Assembly (NCBI GenBank): GCA_027577415.1 | Contig: JANBQS010000841.1 | Coordinates: forward strand, 1 to 11,311 | Length of the DNA stretch: 11,311 bases | From: Coemansia sp. RSA 922 | Lineage: Eukaryota > Kickxellomycota > Kickxellomycetes > Kickxellales > Kickxellaceae | Reading direction: 5' to 3' | Shown here: piece after piece, positions 1 to 7,867 of the stretch | Layout: each line of letters starts with the position of its first letter | How positions within the stretch are numbered: the stretch's first letter is position 1 | Translations under genes and position numbers: made by a program | Notes under the pieces: model-generated | Told to the model about the DNA's origin: nothing | The model's input: only the letters and a program-made list of their open reading frames with translations | The model's database searches: none

Positions 1-1
1 C

Positions 2-2026
2 TCCAGTACGCTTGATTCGTCTACTTCGGCGCTCTGGCTATTCTCACCTGCCTCGACCACAAGCAAGAGCTCCACATTCACTACAGCGTCGTTGTCAGAT
101 GACCATTCGAGTAGCTTGGATTTAGCTCCATCCACGACCGATTCGCGGGTTACATCTCCATCCACCACGGTTAGCTTGTCTAGCTCCTTGTCCGCAACTC
201 CCAACTTGAGCGCCTGGTTTGGAGGTTTGACCACATCGAGCTCTAGTAGCTCCACTACACCGTCGTCGTCTTTGACATCTAGCTCACATCTAACTTTTAC
301 TGACTCTCAGCTTTCGTCCAAACTTCAGAGCACGACGCAAACTTCAAGCTTGACGAACAGCTCGCCGTCATCGACTATGACATCGACTGATGCATCCACG
401 ACCTCCTCGCCCACCACTTCGACCCCTCTCTCTACCGAATCTAGCCTAACGACCAATACTGCATCGACGTCATTGTCATCATCGCTCAGCAGTAGCTCTA
501 CTAGCCCCACCTCCGCCACATCGCCGTCACCAACAGACTCTGTGACCTCCACCTTGACATTAAGCAGCCTCTCTCCAATGTCGCTACAGCAAATCGGTAC
601 ATTATCAATTGAGTACCCGATTAGCACGTCAATTGCGCTATTAATTGGTTCGCTGCGCGCCACTGATAGCTCTGTCTCGGGCGTTGTCACCATCACTGTC
701 ATAGCGCCTTCAAGCTCCAGCGACTCGCAGGCAGCAACCTCGTCTACCAGCGATTCGGCTACGTCGACATCGACATCGTCATCGTCATCGTCATTGTCAT
801 CATCATTGACATCGCTTAGCAAATCTGAAACAGCAAAGGACTCAGACACGACATCTAGCAAGGGATCCACCAGCACCAGCATCAGCACCAGCTCAAGTTC
901 TACAACTTCGTCAGCACCCCTGTCAACTCGCTCATTCACTTCACTCTCTGCGTCTTCTACCTCTGTATCAGCCACACCAGATAGCATGCCCGTTCTATTC
1001 TCTACCCGCATCACCAGCCCTTACACACTTGTCTCGGACGACATTGTTGAGCTAGTTCTCAGCCACTTGCCACACTCGCCAACCCAGACTGATATCGCTA
1101 CCGATTCCAATTCGGACTTAGTAAGCGGATTAGACTGGTCGACTAGACCTGCTGGGGAGGAGCGACTGGCGATTCCCTGGCCAACTGACACGGTTGACGT
1201 TGAGCCAGACAATTCGCTGCCAAAGCGCTCTCCAAAGTCATTACACACTCGCGGCATCTCTAGCAAGACCCGGATTACGTCGCTCGATGCGGTAAGGTCG
1301 GCCCAGTCACTAATTTCGGCTATGCGGGATGTGGCCACGCGGACTGACGACGACTTGCCACTGAGACAGTCCCAAATCAGCGTTATTCGGTCAGTTCTTG
1401 GGCAGCAGTTTGTATTTCCTGATGAGGCAGCGGCCGATGAGGGTGACATTTGCGCTCTTCCAACAGTGACTCGAGAGGTGTATGGCACAGTGTTCTCAAC
1501 AGCTACAGGTAGGAATCCGGCAGCTGTTGCAGCACCAGTTGTATACCAGTCAACAATTCAGCCGACTGGCCCTCCTCCGATCACCCCTATCCCGGTTGCT
1601 GCTGATCCCAATCCGCAGCCTCCGTTTAGCTTTACAATCGTCTCTACGTCCACCACGACGGCAACTGTCAGCACCACGGCGACAACTATGACTACGGTAG
1701 CAACAACGGCCAACTCGACGGTTACAGCTACAACTACATTGGTAAGCACGTCCACGGCCACTGTGATATCGTCAGTGAGTGGTACAACCACTGTTACATC
1801 GATTCAAACGCCAACGTCGACCACCACAACAACTACTACAACATGTCCATCCCAGTCCCCATCAACCACCACGTCTACATTTACAATTACCGACAAACAG
1901 ACATCAGTCAGCACGACAACCACTACTGCATTTGCTCCGACGACGCTTGTTATTACAATCTCGCTTCCCACCGCTATAAACACTATCCCACTTGCACTTG
2001 CACAGTACAAGCAAGAGCGAATGTAG
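2..2026 (+). CDS. Ser/Thr-rich mucin-like secreted or cell-wall protein (5'-partial)
   Basis: The frame is open from base 2 to the TAG at 2024-2026 (674 codons) and continues past the left edge, so the start and any signal peptide are not seen. The first ATG in frame is not a credible start, because the same Ser/Thr composition runs upstream of it. About the first 330 residues are dominated by Ser and Thr, with poly-Ser at about 763-813. A less biased middle section (about 980-1500) carries one dibasic Lys-Arg at 1223-1228, a possible kexin site. The last 130 residues are Thr-rich with an eight-Thr run. Only two cysteines are seen, one in the middle section and one after the Thr run. The C-terminus ends in a charged tail (QERM) rather than a hydrophobic GPI-anchor signal, so a GPI anchor is not supported. 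By composition it resembles heavily O-glycosylated fungal wall or extracellular proteins; no catalytic domain is recognised. No intron is needed. Confidence 0.75.
   Translation, partial: SSTLDSSTSALWLFSPASTTSKSSTFTTASLSDDHSSSLDLAPSTTDSRVTSPSTTVSLSSSLSATPNLSAWFGGLTTSSSSSSTTPSSSLTSSSHLTFTDSQLSSKLQSTTQTSSLTNSSPSSTMTSTDASTTSSPTTSTPLSTESSLTTNTASTSLSSSLSSSSTSPTSATSPSPTDSVTSTLTLSSLSPMSLQQIGTLSIEYPISTSIALLIGSLRATDSSVSGVVTITVIAPSSSSDSQAATSSTSDSATSTSTSSSSSSLSSSLTSLSKSETAKDSDTTSSKGSTSTSISTSSSSTTSSAPLSTRSFTSLSASSTSVSATPDSMPVLFSTRITSPYTLVSDDIVELVLSHLPHSPTQTDIATDSNSDLVSGLDWSTRPAGEERLAIPWPTDTVDVEPDNSLPKRSPKSLHTRGISSKTRITSLDAVRSAQSLISAMRDVATRTDDDLPLRQSQISVIRSVLGQQFVFPDEAAADEGDICALPTVTREVYGTVFSTATGRNPAAVAAPVVYQSTIQPTGPPPITPIPVAADPNPQPPFSFTIVSTSTTTATVSTTATTMTTVATTANSTVTATTTLVSTSTATVISSVSGTTTVTSIQTPTSTTTTTTTTCPSQSPSTTTSTFTITDKQTSVSTTTTTAFAPTTLVITISLPTAINTIPLALAQYKQERM
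763..813 (+). repeat. Degenerate TCR trinucleotide microsatellite encoding poly-Ser
   Basis: A run of TCG/TCA triplets with occasional ACA and TTG interruptions lies inside the Ser/Thr-rich gene and is read as Ser codons. It is a plausible length-variable site. It also explains the long Asp-rich open frame on the opposite strand. Confidence 0.7.
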
Positions 2027-2196
2027 GAAAACAGTATATAGTGCCTATTTAATTTGTTTGCTAGTCTTTTATTTATACACATGTTTATTTATACTTTTCC
2101 ATTGTTTGGGCGTTTTGACAGAAAGCCATTTAAGTTGTCGTTCAGATGCCATAGAAGTGAAAGAATAACGAACAAGAGTACAAGAGATGAAATACA
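2027..2196. other. 3' flank of the Ser/Thr-rich gene, no gene seen
   Basis: This is an AT-rich stretch between the stop codon and the solo LTR. An open frame starting at 2054 runs into the LTR and is not a credible gene. No clear polyadenylation signal was found close to the stop. Confidence 0.5.
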
Positions 2197-2201
2197 GTTA
2201 T
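2197..2201. repeat. Target-site duplication, left copy (GTTAT)
   Basis: GTTAT directly precedes the TGTTGGC end of the solo LTR and is matched exactly by 2404-2408. Five bases is the usual duplication length for Ty3/gypsy integrases. Confidence 0.8.
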
Positions 2202-2403
2202 TGTTGGCCGCTACTGCTGAACAGATGCCAACATCTTCTACTGCGCTAACTAGCAGAAGAACCAACCAACGCTTACAGGAGCTCTTGGCCGAGCTCTGAG
2301 GATGACAACATTTGGTCGGACTGGATTCTAGCTTCTAGCTTCTTTTCACCATTTTTTACGGACTAATTTATTATCTATCACATTTCTAGCCTTTCTGCCA
2401 ACA
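2202..2403 (+). mobile_element. Solo LTR (copy A) of a Ty3/gypsy-type element, 202 bp
   Basis: It begins TGTTGGC and ends GCCAACA, a 7-bp terminal inverted repeat with the TG...CA ends typical of LTRs. It is flanked on both sides by GTTAT (2197-2201 and 2404-2408), a perfect 5-bp target-site duplication, so this is a complete solo LTR left after LTR-LTR recombination. It aligns along its full length with the repeat at 7189-7389, with about 13 differences in the first 100 bases by eye, mostly transitions. It also aligns, more weakly, with the repeat at 2924. No internal retroelement sequence is attached. The orientation follows the element at 2924-7389. Confidence 0.85.
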
Positions 2404-2408
2404 GTTAT
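2404..2408. repeat. Target-site duplication, right copy (GTTAT)
   Basis: GTTAT directly follows the GCCAACA end of the solo LTR and matches 2197-2201. Confidence 0.8.
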
Positions 2409-2923
2409 ACCGAGCTGATATATGCGAGATAGCGGACTCCGATACGACAAGTTTGTACTGCTGCCCAAGAAGTAGGCAACAATACTAAATAAAAATATTA
2501 CCATAGGCAGAAATTGTAGATACAATGGTAGTCGAGATAGGGTGCGCAGATTGTAAACAAGTCAAGGACTGTTCTGAGGCATAATATTGGGCATTTGAAG
2601 TAAGCTAGTGTACACGTGAGTCGAAAGGTGCGCATATAGTAAACACAACATTTACACACACACATGAAAGCAAGCACTGGAGTTTAAGACACAATGACGT
2701 GTACCAATCGATGCTCTTGGATAGAAGGGAGCTATAGTGTGCGGATAGCTAGACCCTAGGAGTAAGGTGTGCTTCCACAAAGAAAAAATATGAAAGGAGA
2801 GCTGTTTTTAGACACACACATGTCTAAAGAAGAAAGAGCACACACAGAAAATATAGTGGGCCGTGGAAAAGCCAGATAGACAATAATAAAACTGGATATG
2901 CATGCACGTCAAAAGGCATTAGT
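2409..2923. other. Intergenic spacer between solo LTR and gypsy element
   Basis: No gene is visible in these 515 bases. The stretch is AT-rich with scattered CA runs. It holds the inverted repeat at 2807-2828 and a near-repeated 20-mer (2541-2560 and 2627-2646), each containing GTAAACA. An AATAAA lies at 2488-2493 but is about 460 bases beyond the nearest stop codon. Confidence 0.5.
2807..2828. repeat. Perfect 8+8 bp inverted repeat with 6-nt spacer
   Basis: TTTAGACA, then CACACA, then TGTCTAAA form a perfect dyad of 8-bp arms in non-coding DNA. It could be a binding site for a dimeric protein, a short hairpin, or chance. Confidence 0.45.
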
Positions 2924-3110
2924 TGTTGGCTGGTACTTCTGTACAGATGCCAAATTCTTCTACTGTGTTAACTGAGAGGAGAGCCAACCAACATTTACAG
3001 AAGCTCTTGTTGGAGCTTTGAGCAAGACTACATGACGCAGCATTGTACCTTCTTTTAAGTTTCTCCTTCCCTTCTCCTTGTGTACGAAATGGTTTACTTA
3101 GATAGCAACA
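2924..3110 (+). repeat. Left LTR (copy B), diverged, right end uncertain
   Basis: It starts TGTTGGC and aligns without gaps to copies A and C for about the first 100 bases, with roughly 27 differences from copy C by eye. The 3' half aligns poorly; the boundary is placed at CAACA (3106-3110) and could be off by tens of bases. The GCCTTTCTGCCAACA-like end seen in the other copies is missing. The presumed gag ATG (3089) would fall inside it. Confidence 0.55.
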
Positions 3111-4344
3111 CTGAAAATAATGCTGACACCACTCTTCCATGTGCCATGAATGGTATTTGCCTTTGCCCCGAGCCATTTACTGGTGATGGCAATGTCACCG
3201 AGTGGTGTTTGTTCATGTGGATGTACATCAATGCAAACAACCCCAATGCAACTGATGACCAGATCAAGGCTGCTCTCCTTACCAATCTTTCAGAGTCAGC
3301 CCGCACCTGGGCTGTACTACAGTTTGATGCTGCGACCAACACCATTGCAGGCACTGCTGGTGAGTTTGCCACTCGTCTGATTGCCAGATTTACCCCCATT
3401 TGCTGATGTTCGCCAGGCTGAGGCAGAACTAGAGCAGATTGAGATCACGACCACAGTCGCAGCATACATCAAGATGTTCAATGTCATTGTTGCACGTATC
3501 CCTAACATGGAAGATGAGGACATGCGTCGTCAGTTTGTCCATGGCCTCAAGAATTCTGTTCGTCAGGCTGTGGACAGAGCTAGTCCAGCCACTCAGCAGC
3601 GAAACCCGGCTCCCCAGACTACTGCCATGGATGTGGATGCTATCCATGCACCACGTTTCAACTGCCTCACCGATGAGGAATGTGCCTACCTCAGGAGCAT
3701 TAATGCCTGTTTTTGTTGCCACCAGCCTAGACACCGCTCGAACACCTGCCTACTGAACAACTCTCACCCATGCCAACAGCAGTTCCACCAGCACCGCAGC
3801 CCACAGGTGAACAGTTTTGAGATAATGCCCCAGTGTTACCATGGATACCTGATGCCATTCGGACCAGGATTCATGCCCATGTACCCAGGATACAGTTTCC
3901 CCCTGCTCTGCCGCAGCAGCCCCTGCCAGGCCAAGTTAATAATATTTCTCCTCCTGTTGTTTCAAACACGAGCACTACCTCCTATTCCGACAGGCCAATA
4001 ATCATCAGTTCATTTGAGAGTGATTGTATCTCCCCGTTTCTATTCTCCGTTATTGTTGCTGGACGGCCATGTGTGGCATTGTTTGACAGTGGCTGCACTG
4101 GGATGGTATTAGGTGAACGATTTGCCGACTCCATCCCCATGTCGTTATTAGCAAGCCCCTGGTCCCTCTTTCGGCTTCAGTGGCAGACCAGCGCAAAGTG
4201 GACATTTCACACATCACTGCACAGCTACACCTTGTGGCTGGCCCCACTTCTGATTATTACGATTGCATTGTTGCACCAGTACGCTATGACATTATTGTTG
4301 GTGTCCCCTGGATGATGCACAACAATGCCAATGTTAATTGGGAT
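3089..4344 (+). pseudogene. gag-pro: Gypsy gag and retropepsin region (frameshifted)
   Basis: It starts at ATG 3089. The first frame (to TGA 3404-3406) carries a Retrotrans_gag-like capsid segment around PEPFTGDGNVTEW and LSESARTW. After a C5 run at 3393-3397 the homology continues in the next frame, including VAAYIKMFNVIVARIPNM and a CCHC zinc knuckle (C-x2-C-x4-H-x4-C) at 3708-3749. After a second C5 run at 3899-3903 it returns to the original frame, with the retropepsin active site Asp-Ser-Gly at 4085-4093. After a C4 run at 4156-4159 it shifts again into the pol frame, with the protease C-terminal segment DIIVGVPW. The frame stops at TAG 4345. Gag would assemble the particle and the protease would mature it, but this copy cannot make either protein whole. 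One or more frameshifts could be sequencing errors in C-runs. Confidence 0.75.
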
Positions 4345-4347
4345 TAG

Positions 4348-5919
4348 CAGATACTGTGGACGCGTTTTGGTGCTATCTCCGAGTTTGTGCCTGCCTCTCA
4401 GGGGGAGGGGAGGGAGCCTGAGGAGCCCGCAATTGCCTGCATTGATGTCAGCCCTCGGGATGAGCTTTGGGAACATGCTGAGGCGTTGTATGATTTACAA
4501 GTTGCCATTGTCATCAACTCAGTTGAAGTGCAAGATTCCCCTGTTCCCAGTATGCCTGTGCACCCCCTTGCCACCAAGTTCACTGAGCTGTACAAGGACA
4601 GACTGTGTGATGAGCTCCCTGATGAGCTGCCACCCCGACGCCTCCAGGATCCACGTTTGGAGCTGTGTCAGAAAGCCAAGCTCACCAATCGAGCTGTCTA
4701 CCATATGTCAGCAGAAGAGACAGCTGGCCTGCACAAAGTCCTAGATCAGTTACTTGTGCGTGACCAGATCTACAAGTGTGATGCAGCATTTGCTTCACCT
4801 GCCTTTGTGATCAAGAAGAAGCAGGGTGGTTACTGGCTACTTGTTGATATGTGGCAGCTGAATGTAGCAATCAAGGATTTTTCCTGGCCACTTCCCCACA
4901 TTGGCGACATTTTGGACTGTAGCCAAGGCTGTAAGTTCTTCTCGGTGTTCGACATGGTCAGCAGCTACCAACAGATGTGCATCCATCCTAAGTCGGAGCC
5001 GCTCACAGCTTTCCACTGCCCACTGGGTGTTTACACATGGCACACACTCCCCCAAGGCTGCAAAGTCTCTCCGTCGGCATTCTGTCGTTTGATGCACTCC
5101 ATCTTCAAAGACATGCCCTTTGTGTGCGTCTATCTTGACGACTTGCTGGTTTGCTCTCGCTCTGAGGAGGAGCATGCTGAGCACTTGCGACAAGTGTTTG
5201 AGGCACTACGTGCTAATTCATTGTGTGCAAGCAGAGCTAAGACGAAGCTATTCCAGACCAGCGTTGACTATCTTGGCCACATTTTGGACACCAACGGAGT
5301 ACATGTCGATCCACGTAAGGTTGCAGTTATTCAGTCCTGGCCGATACCTAAGAATCCCAAACAAGTTCGCCAGCTACTAGACACATTTGGGTATTACCGC
5401 CATTTTATCAAGGACTATGCTGATATTGCGACACCATTGAACAAGCTATTAGCCAAGGACACAGACTTTGTATGGACACCCAAGTGCAAGATTGCAGCCA
5501 ACATGTTAAAGCAGCAACTATGCACTGCACCTGTTCTGAAACCATTCAGTGAAGGACGCCCAACGATACTAGTGACTGATGCAAGCGATTTTGGCATTGG
5601 TGCTGTGCTGGAGCAAGAACACCCCGATGGACGCCACCCTGTTGAGTTTATGTCCAAACAACTAAATGACGCCCAGCGCAAGTACGAGGTCCAGAACAAG
5701 GAGTTGTTTGCTATTGTCGAGAGCCTAAATCACTGGCACCACTATCTGGCAGGACGACGTGTTGTAGTTGAGACGGACCACCATCCGTTGAAATACATTA
5801 AAACACAGAAGAACCTTAACAACATGCAGCGACGCTGGCTTGATGCTATCAGTGGCCATGATCTGGACATTCGCTACAAGCCTGGCAAGGACAACCAGCT
5901 TGCCGACGGCCTGTCTTGA
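4348..5919 (+). pseudogene. pol: Gypsy reverse transcriptase and RNase H
   Basis: This is the open frame between TAG 4345 and TGA 5917. RT fingers and palm motifs run in order: ASPAFVIKKKQGG, the first catalytic Asp at 4951-4953 (FSVFD), a degenerate QG loop, and the YLDD active site at 5131-5142. The connection is FGYYRHFIKDYADIATPLNKLL. RNase H follows with all four acidic residues: Asp 5578, Glu 5701, Asp 5776 and Asp 5905. Some normally conserved positions are altered (VDMWQLN where VDYRxLN is usual; LPQG where MPFG is usual). The frame ends at TGA 5917-5919 inside the conserved ADGLS segment, and homology continues directly downstream in the same frame. That stop is therefore a disabling substitution, compatible with CGA to TGA, rather than a natural end. 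It copies element RNA into cDNA in functional relatives. Confidence 0.85.
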
Positions 5920-7236
5920 CACCCTGACTTCGAGATCTCAGTGATTGCTGTACTTAATGGCAATGAGCCACTGCGCAACAAGACCCGCCAAGGCTATGCA
6001 CAGGGCTCGGCATTCAAGACAGTACACCATGCTCTGATGCACCCGGACAAGCCCATTGATAGGACATTGGCAACAAAGATCAGACGCTACGAGCTGGTTG
6101 ATGGCCTGTTGTACTACGTTGCCGACACGCACCCACGACTCTGCATTCCACACACCCACGAGCTGCATTTTGCGATTATTCAGCATAACCACGACTTACC
6201 TACAGCTGGACACCTGGCTGTTGATGCTACACTTGCACTGCTGCGCGAGTTCTACTGGCCACGGATGGCCAAGTCAGTTGAACGCTACATTGGCTCCTGT
6301 GACCATTGTCAACGCATTAAGGATCGCACAGTCAGCAAGAATGATCTACTACAACCTCATGCAGTCCCGCCATTCCCGTTCCACACAGTCTCAATGGATT
6401 TGGTCACTGGACTACCATTGACAAAGTCGGGTCATAATGCTATCCTAGTCATTGTGTGCAAACTGTCGAAATTCACCTATCTGATCCCCCTAAAGGAGCG
6501 CCAGTCGACAGCACCCGTCATTGCTCACCGTTTCTTCGAGAACGTTTTCCGCCATCATGGCTTGTCCTGTGTTATTGTATCAGACCGAGATCCACGCTTT
6601 ACATCCGAATTTTGGTCAGAGCAGATGCAACTATGTGGCGTACGGACGAATACGACAACAGAAAGACATGCAGAAGGCGACGGCGAAACCGAGCGGAGAA
6701 ACAGAACAGTGGAGCAGGTGTCGCGTGCATTTGTGGACAACGATCAAGACAACTGGGATGAACTATTGCTGTTTGCCGGGTTCTCCATCAACTCGTCCCG
6801 ACAAGCTGGCACTGAGCTAACTCCCATGTTTGTGGTCCATGGACATGAGCCTGTTCTACCAAACATCCTGCTGAACCCAAGAGCCACCCACACGAACAAG
6901 TTGCTCACTGAGTTCGTATCCTCCCATGCAAACACGATCCAACAAGCACACGACTCACTTACCTCAGCTCACGATGCCATGCCTGCCCATGTCAATCGCT
7001 CTCACCGTGACGTTACTATCAAGACTGGTGACCTTGTGATGATCAGCGCGAATATGCTTACTACGGACTTTGAGCGCAATCGCACTTCAGACAAGCTGAG
7101 TGACTGCTGGCTGGGACCCTTCAAGATCCTACAGGCACTATCTCTGGTCATATACCGTGTTGAGCTACTTGGCTATACCCGCGCACACTGTTGGCCACTG
7201 CTGCTGAACAGATTCCAACATCTTCTACTATGCTAA
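5920..7236 (+). pseudogene. pol: Gypsy integrase (3'-truncated, fused into LTR)
   Basis: This continues the RT frame after TGA 5917. The N-terminal zinc module has His 6190, His 6211, Cys 6298 and Cys 6307 (H-x6-H-x28-C-x2-C). The core has catalytic Asp 6397, Asp 6583 and Glu 6691; the last two are separated by exactly 35 residues, the D,D-35-E spacing of retroviral-type integrases. A GPF/GPY-like module (CWLGPFKIL) lies near 7110. The family usually continues with a HPVFHVSLL-like segment after the position corresponding to YTRAH. Here the right LTR begins at 7189 immediately after that point, so the last 16 codons are LTR sequence and the natural C-terminus is missing. No chromodomain is present. 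An internal stretch around ERHAEGDGETER departs from the usual YHPQTDGQTER but keeps the catalytic Glu. Confidence 0.8.
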
Positions 7237-7389
7237 CCAGTAGGAAAACCAACCAACGATTACAGGAGTTCTTGGCCAAGCTCCGAGGTACACAACATTT
7301 GACCTAACTTTATTCAAGCCTCTTCTTTCTCTTCACCTTGTTGACAAACAAAATTATTATTTATCATAGTCCTAGTCTTTCTGCCAACA
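7189..7389 (+). repeat. Right LTR (copy C), 201 bp
   Basis: It begins TGTTGGC and ends CTGCCAACA, a perfect 7-bp terminal inverted repeat, and is collinear with solo LTR copy A over its whole length. The flanks CACAC (7184-7188) and GTGCC (7390-7394) do not match, so it is not a simple solo insertion into pol. No polypurine tract precedes it. It is clearly closer to copy A than to copy B, its supposed partner. Confidence 0.75.
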
Positions 7390-7867
7390 GTGCCTACCAA
7401 TTCAATATTTAACATTGCGCCCAAGCCCATTCTCACTGCTTTGCTTTTATATCCTATTGCAGGGTACACAATATAAAGATTTCACTGCATGTTGTCCTAA
7501 ACTTAATCCAAAGATGCTGTAGTGGCTGTTGCCATTTCAAACAATAATCTTTACCTGCCCGGAAGATTACAGCAATTATAAACTCTAGATTTTAATTATA
7601 GCATAGTTTGCTAATAATGTATCTGGCATCGGCCTAGTAGCATTGCCTACCTATTGGACCGTAGTGCAACTCGTTATTTCCTGATCCAATTGCTCACTCA
7701 CATAGAGCAGTTTTCTGCACTTGCGTTATTTCTTGTCTCCTCGTTCCATTTCCCTCACACACTTATATTCAATCTTTAGCACAATTTCACTACGTTACAA
7801 TGGTGGAAGAAAATACTAAGGAAGAAAAATAGTGTATCGTTCAGTGTAAAACAAGGTGCTGAGGAAG
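7390..7867. other. Spacer between gypsy element and LINE relic, no gene seen
   Basis: These 478 AT-rich bases have no open frame of note and no recognisable protein similarity on either strand. They may be the eroded 5' part of the LINE or older intergenic DNA; nothing in the sequence decides between these. Confidence 0.4.

Larger units (their letters stand above)
2924..7389 (+). mobile_element. Degenerate Ty3/gypsy LTR retrotransposon
   Basis: The order gag (with CCHC knuckle), retropepsin, RT, RNase H, integrase is the Ty3/gypsy order; in Ty1/copia the integrase precedes RT. The body is bracketed by related repeats that begin with TGTTGGC at 2924 and 7189, and the right one ends GCCAACA. 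The copy is non-autonomous: frameshifts lie at about 3393-3397, 3899-3903 and 4156-4159, and stops at 4345-4347 and 5917-5919. I see no primer-binding site after the left LTR and no polypurine tract before the right LTR, and the bases outside the two LTRs (TTAGT and GTGCC) do not match. The ends are therefore not those of a clean single insertion. Confidence 0.8.

Noticed and set aside
325..1014. Asp/Val-rich 229-codon open frame on the minus strand
   Set aside because: It is the antisense of the Ser/Thr-rich gene. TCN and AGY Ser codons and ACN Thr codons rarely give stops on the opposite strand, and its Asp runs mirror the poly-Ser microsatellite. The same reasoning rejects the minus frame at 1021-1488.
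1804..2082. Val-rich minus-strand frames over the Thr-rich tail
   Set aside because: Antisense shadow of ACN codons; no start context or family.
2054..2299. 81-codon open frame ending in the solo LTR
   Set aside because: It crosses the target-site duplication and LTR border, so it is a chance join of flank and transposon sequence.
3393..3406. Programmed +1 frameshift in gag
   Set aside because: It falls inside the capsid region, ahead of the zinc knuckle, rather than at a gag-pol border. A C-run length change is simpler.
7189..7389. Right LTR as an independent solo insertion into pol
   Set aside because: The flanking 5-mers differ (CACAC and GTGCC), and no pol sequence resumes after 7389 in any frame I could read.
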